Assembly: GCF_004962245.1 (NCBI RefSeq) | Contig: NZ_SUHQ01000018.1 | Location: 62,001-126,000, forward strand | Source of the DNA: Mesorhizobium sp. | GTDB lineage: Bacteria > Pseudomonadota > Alphaproteobacteria > Rhizobiales > Rhizobiaceae | Reading direction: 5' to 3' | DNA: 64,000 nucleotides | Shown: positions 33,037 to 42,104 of the stretch, piece after piece | Position numbering within the stretch: position 1 is the stretch's first letter | Layout of the letters: every line of letters starts with the position of its first letter | Notes under the pieces: generated by a model | What the model saw: the letters and a program-made list of their open reading frames with translations, nothing else | Databases searched by the model: none | What the model was told of the DNA's origin: nothing | Program-made: the position numbers and the translations under genes

Positions 33037-33837
33037 GTGCCAACCACTACAACCAGCCTTGTCACTCCCACCCTGGTCATCCCCGACCTCGCCGGCAAGG
33101 CGGTGCTGATCACCGGTGCTTCGACCGGCATCGGGGCGGCACTTGCACTGGCCTACGCCGCACAGAAATGCCGCGTCGCGCTGCATTACAACTCAAGTCG
33201 GGCGGCTGCCGAAAACCTGGCCGGGACCATCCGTAACGGCGGCGGCGAGGTATTCCTCGTCCAGGGCGATTTCTCGATCTCCGCCGATGTCGAGCGCGTC
33301 GTCGAGGACAGTGCGCAGCACTTCGGCCGGCTCGACGGCCTGGTCAACAATGCCGGCGGCATGCTTGGGCGCGTGCCCTATGCCGAGCAGACCGAGGCGC
33401 ATTACGACGCGGTGATGGACCTCAACGCCCGCTCCGTGCTGACTGCCTCGCGCAAGGCGATGCCATGGCTGAAGCGCCAGGGCGGCTTCATCGTCAACAC
33501 CTCGTCGATCGCGGCGCGCAATGGCGCCGGCGGCGGCGCCGGCCTTTACGGCTCGGCCAAGGCCTTCGTCTCCAATGTGACCCGCGGCATGGCCAAGGAA
33601 CTGATCGGCTTCAACATCCGCGTCAACGCGGTGGCGCCGGGCACCATCGCGACACCTTTCCATGAGCGCTATTCCACCGACGAGCAGATGAAGGCCATGG
33701 TGGCCACCATTCCGCAGGGCCGCGCCGGCACGCCCGAAGACTGCGTCGGCGCCTATCTGTTCCTCTCCTCCGCTCTCTTGAGCGGTTACATCACCGGCCA
33801 GGTGATCGAGGTGAATGGTGGCCAGTTGATGCCGTGA
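33037..33837 (+). CDS. SDR-family oxidoreductase
   Basis: 266 residues, classical short-chain dehydrogenase length. Cofactor motif TGASTGIGAALAL (~26-38), NNAGG (~105), catalytic Ser in NTSSIAARNG, and YxxxK in YGSAKAFV with the Tyr-Lys pair present. It ends GYITGQVIEVNGGQLMP, typical. GTG at 33037 is used as start, with GGAGG 8 bases upstream. The next gene, a small monooxygenase, follows after 46 bases, so the two may form a unit. Confidence 0.87.
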   Translation: MPTTTTSLVTPTLVIPDLAGKAVLITGASTGIGAALALAYAAQKCRVALHYNSSRAAAENLAGTIRNGGGEVFLVQGDFSISADVERVVEDSAQHFGRLDGLVNNAGGMLGRVPYAEQTEAHYDAVMDLNARSVLTASRKAMPWLKRQGGFIVNTSSIAARNGAGGGAGLYGSAKAFVSNVTRGMAKELIGFNIRVNAVAPGTIATPFHERYSTDEQMKAMVATIPQGRAGTPEDCVGAYLFLSSALLSGYITGQVIEVNGGQLMP

Positions 33838-33883
33838 GCGGCGGCCTGCATACTTGTCGCGGAAGCCAACGGAGAAAACCGCA

Positions 33884-34192
33884 ATGTACGGTCTGATCGG
33901 CAAGATGCGAGCGACGCGCGGCCAGCGCGACGCGATCATGGATGTCCTGCTTGCCAGCACCGGCGCCATGCCTGGTTGCCTGAGTTACATCATCGCCACC
34001 GATCCGGCTGACGCCGACGCGATCTGGGTGACCGAGGTGTGGACCGACCAGGCAAGCCATAAGGCTTCGCTGCAACTGCCGGAAGTCCAGGCAGCGATCG
34101 CGAAGGCACAGCCGATCATCGCCGGCTTCGAATTCCAGGTCGAGACCCAGCCCGTAGGCGGCTTCGGCCTGCCCGCCGCCAAGACCGGCTGA
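33884..34192 (+). CDS. Antibiotic biosynthesis monooxygenase-type (ABM) protein
   Basis: 102 residues, ferredoxin-like alpha/beta dimer family: YGLIGKMRATRGQRDAIMDV, then GCLSYIIATDPADADAIWVTE, then HKASLQLPEVQAAIAKAQPI. Members include quinol monooxygenases and heme-degrading relatives; many act as metabolic spare parts. Trp in IWVTEVW and the Gly-Cys-Leu segment match the fold, but no substrate can be told. I start at the ATG 33884, after GGAGAAAACCGCA. It may be cotranscribed with the upstream SDR gene. Confidence 0.82.
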   Translation: MYGLIGKMRATRGQRDAIMDVLLASTGAMPGCLSYIIATDPADADAIWVTEVWTDQASHKASLQLPEVQAAIAKAQPIIAGFEFQVETQPVGGFGLPAAKTG

Positions 34193-34263
34193 CGCCTGAG
34201 AGCGGACGCATTTTTCGCCGCCGCGGGGTTCGCATCTCCCCTCTTCGGGTCTAAGAGCGAAGA

Positions 34264-35352
34264 ATGGACTCCTTGCCAGACCAGCCGACCGTCGAACGTA
34301 TGGCCCGAATACACAAGAGCTGGCAGTGGCTGGCCCTGCTGGTTTTCTCGATCCTCTTCGCCGGCGCGCTGGAATTCGCCGCTCTGCCGGCCGCGCTGCT
34401 GATCGGACCGATGCTGGCGGCGATCCTGGCCGGCACCAACGGCGCCACAGTGCGCGTGCCGCGCCCTTTGTTCGGCGCCGCCCAGGCGATCGTCGGCTGC
34501 CTTGTCGCCGCTTCGATCTCCGCCGATATCTTTCCGGTCTTTTACAAGGAATGGCCGCTGTTCCTCGGCACAGTTGTGGCGACTGTCGCGGCATCCAGCC
34601 TGCTCGGCTGGCTGATCAGCCGCTGGCGTATCCTGCCCGGCACCACTGCGGTCTGGGGCTCTTCGCCGGGCGCGGCCACCGCCATGGTGCTGATGGCCGG
34701 TGCTTTCGGAGCCGACCAGCGCCTCGTCGCCTTCATGCAATATCTGCGCGTCATCTTCGTCTCGATGACAGCGGCCATCGTCGCAAAATTGTGGGTCGAC
34801 ACTTCAGGCATCGAGATCCCGGCCATCATCTGGTTCCCGCCGATCGACCCGCAAGGCTTTGCGGCAACGGTCGGCGTGGCGCTTGTCGGCAGCCTTATCG
34901 GGAAGCTGCTCAGGCTTCCGTCGCCCTTCTTCCTCGGCACCTTCATCTTCGGCACCGCGGTCCATCTCGGACTAGGCGTGACGATGCAGTTGCCGCCCTG
35001 GCTGCTCGCGCTCGGCTATACGATGATCGGCTGGACCATCGGCCTGAATTTCACCAGGGCAATTCTGCGCCACGCGACAAGGGCGCTGCCGCAGATCGTC
35101 GGCTCGATCATCATCCTCATCGCCTTCTGCGGCGGGCTCGGCTTCATGATCAGCCATCTGCTCGGCATCGATCCGCTGACCGCCTATCTGGCGACCAGCC
35201 CCGGCGGCATGGACAGCGTCGCCATCATCGCCGCCGCCGCGCAGCACGTCGACATCTCCTTCGTCATGGCGCTGCAATCGGCACGCTTCCTCATCGTGCT
35301 GCTGGTCGGGCCGAGCGTGGCGCGGCTGGTGGCGCGAAGTCTGAGGGAGTAA
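34264..35352 (+). CDS. AbrB-family integral membrane transporter
   Basis: 362 residues with about ten hydrophobic helices organised as two homologous halves: LPAALLIGPMLAAILAG near residue 42 resembles LLGIDPLTAYLATSPGGMDSV in the second half. This is the AbrB duplication family, often misnamed ammonia monooxygenase; some members transport aromatic or sulfonated acids. No binding protein or enzyme partner is adjacent. The ATG at 34264 begins MDSLPDQPTVERM; the Met at residue 14 (MARIHKSW) is an alternative start. Confidence 0.83.
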   Translation: MDSLPDQPTVERMARIHKSWQWLALLVFSILFAGALEFAALPAALLIGPMLAAILAGTNGATVRVPRPLFGAAQAIVGCLVAASISADIFPVFYKEWPLFLGTVVATVAASSLLGWLISRWRILPGTTAVWGSSPGAATAMVLMAGAFGADQRLVAFMQYLRVIFVSMTAAIVAKLWVDTSGIEIPAIIWFPPIDPQGFAATVGVALVGSLIGKLLRLPSPFFLGTFIFGTAVHLGLGVTMQLPPWLLALGYTMIGWTIGLNFTRAILRHATRALPQIVGSIIILIAFCGGLGFMISHLLGIDPLTAYLATSPGGMDSVAIIAAAAQHVDISFVMALQSARFLIVLLVGPSVARLVARSLRE

Positions 35353-35460
35353 GGACCTGCCGCATTTCCCCCTGTATTCGTAGCCGGCTTCACGGAAACC
35401 GGACGCGTTTTGCTGCCCGGTGACAACACCGGCCAGCCGGAACGCAAGCTGAAAAAATAC

Positions 35461-35477
35461 TTGACTAAAATACTCAA
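35461..35477. promoter_or_regulatory. RirA-type iron-responsive box (TTGA-N9-TCAA)
   Basis: TTGACTAAAATACTCAA is a perfect TTGA-N9-TCAA match to the IRO motif bound by RirA in Rhizobiales. It lies 49 bases before the TonB receptor ATG and includes TAAAAT, a good -10. Iron-replete RirA would repress. The motif is seen; binding is inferred. Confidence 0.78.
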
Positions 35478-35525
35478 ATTTGAGAGCTCGTGACCGCAAT
35501 CCTGTATGAGAGTGGAGACGAGTTG

Positions 35526-37622
35526 ATGCGGAGACGACCGACGGCATGGCGCTTGGGGCTAACATTCAGCGCTGCGATGCTCGGCCAGTCCGAGCCGGCT
35601 CACGCCCAGGACGGCGGAGACATCACCGTCCTCGATAAAATATTGGTAGACGCCGAGAGCGACGAGATTCTGGTGCAAGATGGCTATGTCGCCAAGAAGG
35701 ACCGCATCGGCACCAAGATCGACACACCGATTGCCAGGATTCCGCAGGCCGTTTCGGTGGTGACGCAAAAGCAGATCGAGGACCAGAAGCCGCGTACGCT
35801 GAATGAGTCGCTCAATTACACGGCCAGTGCCAATCCCAACAGTTTCGGCTTCGATACCCGCTACGATGCGTTCTTCCTGCGCGGCTTCCAGGCCTTCTAT
35901 AATGGCATGTTCCGCGATGGGCTGCGCCAGTACAACGGGGCTTCGGCATGGTTCAAGACGGAGCCTTACGGCATCGAGGGCGTCACCATCCTGAAAGGCC
36001 CGGCTTCATCCCTTTATGGCGTCAGCGGTCCGGGCGGCATCGTCAACGTCGTCACCAAACGCCCCAAGGAAGAGCAGTACCGCGAAGTCGAAATGCTCAT
36101 GGGCGAGCACAATCGCTTCCAAGCCGGGCTTGACGCATCCGGGCCGGTGAACGAGGACGGCAGCATCCTCTATCGCTTCACCAGCCTCGGCCGCAACAGC
36201 GATACCGACCTGCCCTTCTATCCCGACGACAAGATCTATCTGGCGCCGGCGGTCACCTTCAAGCCGGACGAGGACACCAAGCTGACCATCCTCGGTGAAT
36301 ATTCGAAATCCGTCACCGGCGGCACGGCTGCATTCTACAATTCAGGCGGCACTCTGACGAACCTCTACGAGGGCGATCCCGCCTGGAACGACTTCGACCA
36401 GACCCAGGGCCGCATCGGCTACGAGTTCGAGCACCGTTTCAACGACGTGCTGACGGTGCGGCAGAACCTTCGCTATAACGCCGTGGACAGCGACATCGAA
36501 TATAGCGGTCATTATCCGAGCGGCCCGGATCTGCTGCGCTACTGGGGCCACTATACCGAGAACATGAAGAACTTCGTCGTCGACAACATGGCGCAGTTCG
36601 AGTTCGACACCGGTCCGGTCAGGCACACGGCGGTAGCCGGCGTCGACTACGCCTGGTCCGACTATGACGCCGGCAGCGGCTTGTCCTACGTCTCCGTCGA
36701 CGACATCAAGGCCGCTCCGGTCCCCTATGCCGGCGGGCAGGAGATGAACCAGGTTGGCGTCTATCTGCACGACCAGATGGAGTGGAACGACTTCACCCTG
36801 TTCGCCAGCGGTCGCTGCGACTGGGTTGACACCACCTCCACCGCGGCCGACTTCACTCAGTCCGAGCAGGACGACAGCGCTTTCTCCGGCCGGCTCGGCC
36901 TGTCCTATCAGACCGAATCGGGCTTAACGCCCTACGTCAACTATTCGACGTCGTTCTCGCCCAACATCGGTTTCGTCTATGACGACATCGATAGCGACAT
37001 TACCCGCGTCGCCCGTCCGACCATCGCGACGCAGAAGGAAATCGGCGTCAAATACGAGATTCCCGACCACAACGCGACCGTCAGCGCCGCCCTGTTCGAC
37101 ATCGATCAAAAGGACGGTGTCGTGTTCGACGCCTCGACCGGTATCAACAAGCAGCGCCAGCTCGACCTGAACTCGCGCGGCATCGAGCTGGAAGCCAGCG
37201 CCTCCCTCGACAACGGCTTCAGCTTCATTGCCTCCTACACCTATCTGCGGGTGAAAATCGAACGCGGCGCTGAAGGAACCGTGGGCAAGGAACTGTCGGC
37301 GACGCCAAATCACATCCTGTCGCTCTGGGGACACTACCAGTTCGAAAACGGCACGCTGGAGGGGCTGGGGCTTGGCACAGGCGTTCGCGTCGCCAGCAGC
37401 AGCTACGGCGATGACACCAACACCTTCAAGAACGATGCACGCGCCTTCGTCGACGCTTCGCTCTCCTACGATTTCGGCTACCGCAACCCCAAGCTCGAAG
37501 GCGTGAAGCTGCAGGTCAATGCCAAGAACCTGTTCGACAATCAGAAGACCATCTGTTCGGCCGGCTATTGCTACCGCGACGAAGGCCGCTCGCTGTTCGC
37601 CAGCTTGCGCTACCGCTTCTGA
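35526..37622 (+). CDS. TonB-dependent siderophore receptor
   Basis: 698 residues. A signal peptide (LGLTFSAAMLGQSEPAHAQ) is followed by a TonB-box-like DITVLD, then a plug (RIPQAVSVVTQKQIEDQ; RGFQAFYNGMF; ILKGPASSLYG) and a ~500-residue beta-barrel ending in Phe (ASLRYRF), as outer-membrane proteins do. It fits the ferrichrome/FhuA-like receptor class; the actual siderophore is unknown. No periplasmic or inner-membrane uptake genes are adjacent, so it relies on distant ones. The ATG at 35526 follows GGAGACGAGTTG. An iron box precedes it. Confidence 0.92.
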   Translation: MRRRPTAWRLGLTFSAAMLGQSEPAHAQDGGDITVLDKILVDAESDEILVQDGYVAKKDRIGTKIDTPIARIPQAVSVVTQKQIEDQKPRTLNESLNYTASANPNSFGFDTRYDAFFLRGFQAFYNGMFRDGLRQYNGASAWFKTEPYGIEGVTILKGPASSLYGVSGPGGIVNVVTKRPKEEQYREVEMLMGEHNRFQAGLDASGPVNEDGSILYRFTSLGRNSDTDLPFYPDDKIYLAPAVTFKPDEDTKLTILGEYSKSVTGGTAAFYNSGGTLTNLYEGDPAWNDFDQTQGRIGYEFEHRFNDVLTVRQNLRYNAVDSDIEYSGHYPSGPDLLRYWGHYTENMKNFVVDNMAQFEFDTGPVRHTAVAGVDYAWSDYDAGSGLSYVSVDDIKAAPVPYAGGQEMNQVGVYLHDQMEWNDFTLFASGRCDWVDTTSTAADFTQSEQDDSAFSGRLGLSYQTESGLTPYVNYSTSFSPNIGFVYDDIDSDITRVARPTIATQKEIGVKYEIPDHNATVSAALFDIDQKDGVVFDASTGINKQRQLDLNSRGIELEASASLDNGFSFIASYTYLRVKIERGAEGTVGKELSATPNHILSLWGHYQFENGTLEGLGLGTGVRVASSSYGDDTNTFKNDARAFVDASLSYDFGYRNPKLEGVKLQVNAKNLFDNQKTICSAGYCYRDEGRSLFASLRYRF

Positions 37623-37631
37623 TCTCCCTCG

Positions 37632-37889
37632 TCACCGGCAGCAGTCCGGCGGTGCAGGCCTCGCGCCCAAACGCCGGTCGGGCAACCCAGCTTCCCCAGC
37701 CTCTTCGTAACGGTCGCGGTAGCGGCGAAATTGCCGCTCCGACATGCCCAGCAACTCACCTGCCTCCATCATCGAAAGATCGCCGCCGTTCCAGCGGCTC
37801 AAAACGTCTTCTGCATTCTCCGGTCCTGTAGCCATGCTGTCCGTTTCATCCCAGCCTCCATTGGCTGGCGATAGAACCGGACAACTCAT
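37632..37889 (-). pseudogene. ISNCY-type transposase remnant (N-terminal helix-turn-helix)
   Basis: Only the start of the transposase is left: ENAEDVLSRWNGGDLSMMEAG and LLGMSERQFRRYRDRYEEA, the winged HTH typical of ISNCY-family elements, then LPDRRLGA before divergence and a stop. No DDE catalytic part is present on either side. The strand-5' end holds CCGGACAACTCAT twice (37877-37889 and 37902-37914), likely the element's terminal or subterminal repeats. It marks an old insertion between the receptor gene and the leu leader. Confidence 0.65.
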
Positions 37890-37978
37890 GTGCTACCTAA
37901 TCCGGACAACTCATCCGCTTACGACACCAGAACGCAGCCCACTTGCCTCGCTTTGGCTGCTCCTGTATGAGAACCGCC

Positions 37979-38098
37979 ATGAACACGCGCGCCACCTCCG
38001 TCGCTTCCCGTCAGACCGGCTTTGCCGGCGAGACCTCGCGCGCGCTTGCTTCCGCCCTGCTGCTTCTCGGCCTTATCGGCGATCGCCGGGTTCGCTGA
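37979..38098 (+). CDS. Candidate leucine leader peptide upstream of leuA
   Basis: A 39-codon frame ends in SRALASALLLLGLIGDRRVR. Four Leu codons (CTG CTG CTT CTC) stand in a row at 38057-38068 and a fifth follows after Gly. The frame ends 140 bases before leuA, which makes leucine. Behind it are competing hairpins. This is how amino-acid attenuators look, so I infer a leader peptide. There is no strong ribosome site (an in-frame ATG at 37967 is an alternative) and no homologue was checked. Confidence 0.6.
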   Translation: MNTRATSVASRQTGFAGETSRALASALLLLGLIGDRRVR

Positions 38099-38142
38099 AG
38101 GAGCGCCCGGCGGTCGAACCGCCGCTCACGCGCATGCTCCTT
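38085..38142 (+). promoter_or_regulatory. Competing hairpins behind the Leu-rich leader
   Basis: GCCGGG (38085-38090, inside the leader end) can pair with CCCGGC (38106-38111). Alternatively CGGCGGT (38108-38114) pairs with ACCGCCG (38118-38124), itself enclosed by AAGGAGC (38098-38104) and GCTCCTT (38136-38142). The first pairing excludes the second. No T-run follows, so if this is an attenuator it does not use a standard intrinsic terminator. Confidence 0.5.
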
Positions 38143-38238
38143 GGCAAGTCACATCAAGCGAATGAATATCTGGTAGAGGCGCCGCTCGGCACCAAATCCG
38201 CTGAAGGCGGATCCCGCGAGCCGCCGGGAGAGACGACA

Positions 38239-40008
38239 ATGAACGCACGAGAAGACATCCGTCCAAATGGCGGGGAAATCGGCAAGCCTGCCGCAAAGGC
38301 AACCCGGGGCATGCCTGAGGCAGCCCGGGGCATGCCGGACGCTGCCCGCAAATACCAACCGTACCCGACCGTCGGTCTCGCCGACCGTATTTGGCCTTCG
38401 AAGGTCATCGACAAGGCGCCGATCTGGTGCTCGGTCGACCTGCGTGACGGCAATCAGGCGCTGATCGACCCGATGGGCCACGAGCGCAAGGCACGCATGT
38501 TCGCCCTGCTCCTCGACATGGGTTTCAAGGAGATCGAGATCGGATTCCCGTCGGCCTCGCAGACCGATTTCGATTTCGCCCGCTGGTGCATCGAAGAGGG
38601 CAATGTCTCAACCGATGTCTCGCTGCAGGTGCTGGTGCAATGCCGGCCGGAACTGATCACCCGCACCTTCGAGGCGCTGCAGGGCGCCACCAACCCGATC
38701 GTGCATTTCTACAATTCGACCAGCGAATTGCAGCGCCGCGTCGTCTTCGAAAAGGACGTCGCCGGCATCAGGCGGATCGCCACCGATGCGGCCAAGATGA
38801 TCACCGATATGGCGGCGAAAGCCGGCGGCGGCTATCGTTTCGAATATTCGCCGGAGAGTTTTACCGGCACCGAGCTCGAAGTGGCATTGGAAATCTGCAA
38901 CGCCGTCACCGAGATCGTGAAGCCGACGGCGGAAAACAAGCTGATCATCAACCTGCCGTCCACGGTCGAGATGTCGACGCCCAATATCTACGCCGACCGC
39001 ATCGAATGGATGTGCCGCAATCTCGACAACCGCGAGAACCTGCTCATTTCGCTGCATCCGCACAACGACCGAGGCACCGGCATCGCCACCACCGAACTCG
39101 GCCTGATGGCGGGCGCGGATCGCGTCGAAGGCACGCTGTTCGGCAATGGCGAGCGCACCGGCAATGTCGACATCGTCACCCTCGCGCTCAACATGTACAC
39201 GCAAGGCGTCGATCCCAAGCTCGATTGCTCCGACATCAATCGGATGAAGGACGTCTACGAATATTCGAACCAGTTGAAGATCCCCGAGCGTCATCCCTAT
39301 GTCGGCGAACTCGTCTACACGGCCTTTTCCGGCTCGCATCAGGATGCCATCAACAAGGGCATGAAGGCGTTGCGCAAGGCCAACACGCCCTACTGGGAAG
39401 TCCCTTATCTGCCGATCGACCCGGCCGATGTCGGCCGCAACTACGAGGCGATCATCCGCATCAACTCGCAGTCCGGCAAGGGCGGCATCGCCTATGTGCT
39501 GCAGGCGGACTACGGCCTCAACCTGCCGCGCAACCTGCAGATCGAGTTCAGTCAAGCCATCCAGGCGATCACCGACGCCGAGGGCAAGGAGGTGCCGGCC
39601 AAGCGCATCTACGAGCGCTTTCTCGAAACCTATGTCGACCAGCCCGGCGCGCGGCTGAAATTCCTCGACCACCACACCTATCCGGACATCGAGATCAAGG
39701 GCCGGCGTGCGGTGGAGGCGGTCATTCTCGACGGGGGTAAGGAGGTGACGATATCAGGCTCCGGAACCGGCCCGATCGACGGCTTCGTCGACGCACTGTC
39801 GCGCCATGTCGGCGTCCCAATGTCAGTGCTCGACTATTCCGAGCACTCCATGCAGCGCGGCTCGAATGCCTCGGCCATCTCCTATGTCGAGATGGAGCAC
39901 CCCGGCGGCAAGCTGTTCGGCGCCGGCATCAACACCAACATCGTCGCCGCTTCGCTGGAAGCCGTGGTTTCCGCCGCCAACCGCATCGTCGGCCAAAAGG
40001 TCGACTAG
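38239..40008 (+). CDS. leuA: 2-isopropylmalate synthase
   Basis: 589 residues, the type 2 LeuA length. It condenses acetyl-CoA with 2-oxoisovalerate, the first committed step to leucine. Seen: WCSVDLRDGNQALIDPMG (metal-binding Asp), HPHNDRGTGIATTE (metal His pair) and the allosteric C-terminal domain after ~residue 440. A short repeat RGMPEAARGMPDAAR lies near the N-terminus (residues 21-35). GGGAGA 7 bases before the ATG fixes 38239; the open frame upstream covers the leader region. Leucine control is expected by feedback and, by inference, the leader. Confidence 0.94.
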   Translation: MNAREDIRPNGGEIGKPAAKATRGMPEAARGMPDAARKYQPYPTVGLADRIWPSKVIDKAPIWCSVDLRDGNQALIDPMGHERKARMFALLLDMGFKEIEIGFPSASQTDFDFARWCIEEGNVSTDVSLQVLVQCRPELITRTFEALQGATNPIVHFYNSTSELQRRVVFEKDVAGIRRIATDAAKMITDMAAKAGGGYRFEYSPESFTGTELEVALEICNAVTEIVKPTAENKLIINLPSTVEMSTPNIYADRIEWMCRNLDNRENLLISLHPHNDRGTGIATTELGLMAGADRVEGTLFGNGERTGNVDIVTLALNMYTQGVDPKLDCSDINRMKDVYEYSNQLKIPERHPYVGELVYTAFSGSHQDAINKGMKALRKANTPYWEVPYLPIDPADVGRNYEAIIRINSQSGKGGIAYVLQADYGLNLPRNLQIEFSQAIQAITDAEGKEVPAKRIYERFLETYVDQPGARLKFLDHHTYPDIEIKGRRAVEAVILDGGKEVTISGSGTGPIDGFVDALSRHVGVPMSVLDYSEHSMQRGSNASAISYVEMEHPGGKLFGAGINTNIVAASLEAVVSAANRIVGQKVD

Positions 40009-40033
40009 ACAAGCCGTCGAAAGCTGACGGTTG

Positions 40034-40108
40034 GGGCAAGATGAGTTCGGATGGCATCATCTTGCCCTGGTCCCTCGCACCATTAACCACCGGAAAATTA
40101 TCCGGTGG
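40034..40108. promoter_or_regulatory. Two perfect inverted repeats behind leuA
   Basis: GGGCAAGATGA (40034-40044) pairs with TCATCTTGCCC (40057-40067), an 11-bp stem that likely ends leuA transcripts. CCACCGGA (40087-40094) pairs with TCCGGTGG (40101-40108), preceded by ATTAA; this may be an operator of the downstream gene. Neither is followed by a T-run. Confidence 0.55.
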
Positions 40109-40202
40109 GGTACGCGATCGCATAATGGATGCACGCTTGTCTGGCCATGCAAGCACTATATGATCGCGTCTCAACCTGTGCCGACTTCGAAAGGATCGAC
40201 AC

Positions 40203-41981
40203 TTGCAGCATGCCACGCCTGCCGCCCCCGCAGTGCGCGAGACGTTGGAACGATTGCTAGCCAGCGAAACGTTCGGACGATCCGAGCGAGCGCGTAAACT
40301 GCTTCGCTATCTGGTCGAGCGCGAGCAGGCAGGCGAAGCCGACAAGCTCAAGGGCTTTTCCATCGCTATGGATGTTTTCGGCAAGGACGGCGATTTCGAT
40401 CCGTCGACCGACGCCGTGGTGCGGGTGCAGGCGGGCAGGCTGCGCGATCTTCTGCAGCATTACTTCGCCAATGAGGGTGTTGCCGAGCCGATCCGCATCG
40501 CCATCCCGCGTGGCGGCTATGTTCCATCCTATGAACTCAACGCGATCCGCCTGCCGGTCGAGCCGGAGCCGGAGAAACACGTCGAGGCGGTGGCCGCCTT
40601 GTCGGAATCGTTCGAAGACCCCGGCATGGCCGCACATGCCGCATCGTTGATGACCCCAGTCGTTCGTGAGCCGGCACGCTCGCTGCAGCGCCATCTCCGG
40701 TTCTTCTGGTTGGCGATCGTTCTGGTTATCGCCATGCTGGGCGTGCTGATCCTTCGTCAGGGAAGCGGCGCATTGCTGGCGGGAGGCGATACCGCGTCGA
40801 CGATCGAAAACGCAGTAGCGACCGGCAGCATCGCGCCGTGGGCTCCGATTGAAACCCTTCCGCTCGTCTACATTGCGGTGAAAGCCGACAGCCCCGAGGC
40901 TGCCCGCGTCGCGGCATCGCTGCGCGCCGGCCTCAGCGGCTTCGATACGGTCAGCTTCATCGGTCGGGATGCCGACGGCCCGCCAGATCCGGTCGCCGCA
41001 GCTATCAGCTTCGTATTCGATGTCTTGCCGGGACCAACGGCAGGCGATGTTACCCTGGAGCTTCAAAGCGTGGCGACCGGACGGGTCCTGCTGTCGCGCA
41101 ATTTGACTGCCGCCGACAGCACCCCCTCCACCGTCGAGGACAGCGTCGCCGGCATTTTGAGTTCGGCCATACCCGCCTCGGGCACGATCTACAACTATAT
41201 CGAACAGAGCGGCATTCAGACCGGCCTGACGGAATGTCTGCTGCTCAACGACAAGTATTATCTCGACCAGAGCGCCAAGAGCCATGAGGCCGCCTATCGC
41301 TGTCTCGAAAACCTGGCCAAGCTGGATGCGAAGTCGTCGCTCGTCTATTCGGAACTCGCGGGCCTGCATCTCGAGGCGGCCACGGATCACTACGCCTATC
41401 CAGCCGGCGCAACGATCGAACAGGCGATGTCGCTTGCCCGTCGCGCCGTGCAGATGGGGCCGACAAGTCCCTATGCGCACCGCGCCTACGGCTATCTCAA
41501 TTCCCGCCTCGGCAATTCAGAGGAATCGATCCGCTGGATGCGCAAGGCCTACGAACTCAATCCTTACGACCTCAGCATGGCGGCAGCTTACGCCTATGGG
41601 TTGATTTTTGCCGGCAGGTACGGCGAGGGAACACCGATCCTTGCTCACGCCGCCGAAACCTCCAGCGCCCATCCGACCTGGTGGGATTACGGGCTTTTCG
41701 TCGGCCAGTTCATGACGGGCAATATGAACAAGGCCGCGCTTGCCAGCGATGCGTTGCAAACGACGGCGACGAAATCGCACTATCTGGCTGCGCGGCTGAT
41801 CGGCGCGAAGGCAGCCGGCCGCAATCAATTGGCGAACGAGCTCGTGGACGAGATGACTGTCAAATTCCCGAAATTCGCTGCCGATCCGCGCGCCACCTTT
41901 GTCGAGAGGAGATACCCCACCGATTTGACCGACCGGTTGGTCGAGGCCTTGCGTGCCGCCGGGCTCGGCAATGCCAGTTAG
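40203..41981 (+). CDS. Membrane-anchored regulator-like protein with TPR-type repeats
   Basis: 592 residues. The N-terminal ~115 residues (ETFGRSERARKLLRYLVE; AVVRVQAGRLRDLLQHYF; IRIAIPRGGYVPSYE) match the domain found at the head of adenylate-cyclase-like/TPR regulators. One membrane helix (FFWLAIVLVIAMLGVLIL, ~residues 167-184) follows. The C-terminal half has TPR-like helical pairs (SEESIRWMRKAYELNPYDL). No cyclase catalytic motif is seen. The start is TTG at 40203: AAGGA lies 7 bases upstream and no ATG fits. Its ligand or signal is unknown. Confidence 0.72.
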   Translation: MQHATPAAPAVRETLERLLASETFGRSERARKLLRYLVEREQAGEADKLKGFSIAMDVFGKDGDFDPSTDAVVRVQAGRLRDLLQHYFANEGVAEPIRIAIPRGGYVPSYELNAIRLPVEPEPEKHVEAVAALSESFEDPGMAAHAASLMTPVVREPARSLQRHLRFFWLAIVLVIAMLGVLILRQGSGALLAGGDTASTIENAVATGSIAPWAPIETLPLVYIAVKADSPEAARVAASLRAGLSGFDTVSFIGRDADGPPDPVAAAISFVFDVLPGPTAGDVTLELQSVATGRVLLSRNLTAADSTPSTVEDSVAGILSSAIPASGTIYNYIEQSGIQTGLTECLLLNDKYYLDQSAKSHEAAYRCLENLAKLDAKSSLVYSELAGLHLEAATDHYAYPAGATIEQAMSLARRAVQMGPTSPYAHRAYGYLNSRLGNSEESIRWMRKAYELNPYDLSMAAAYAYGLIFAGRYGEGTPILAHAAETSSAHPTWWDYGLFVGQFMTGNMNKAALASDALQTTATKSHYLAARLIGAKAAGRNQLANELVDEMTVKFPKFAADPRATFVERRYPTDLTDRLVEALRAAGLGNAS

Positions 41982-42104
41982 GCTTTTCTGAATTCGGCCG
42001 CCTGATCGCGAAAATTTTACTGGCTATCGGCTTGGACAAGGCGCAATCCAGCCACAATCTGGAATTTCGCCTCCTGTTCACCCTGCAATAAACCATCAAT
42101 TTTC

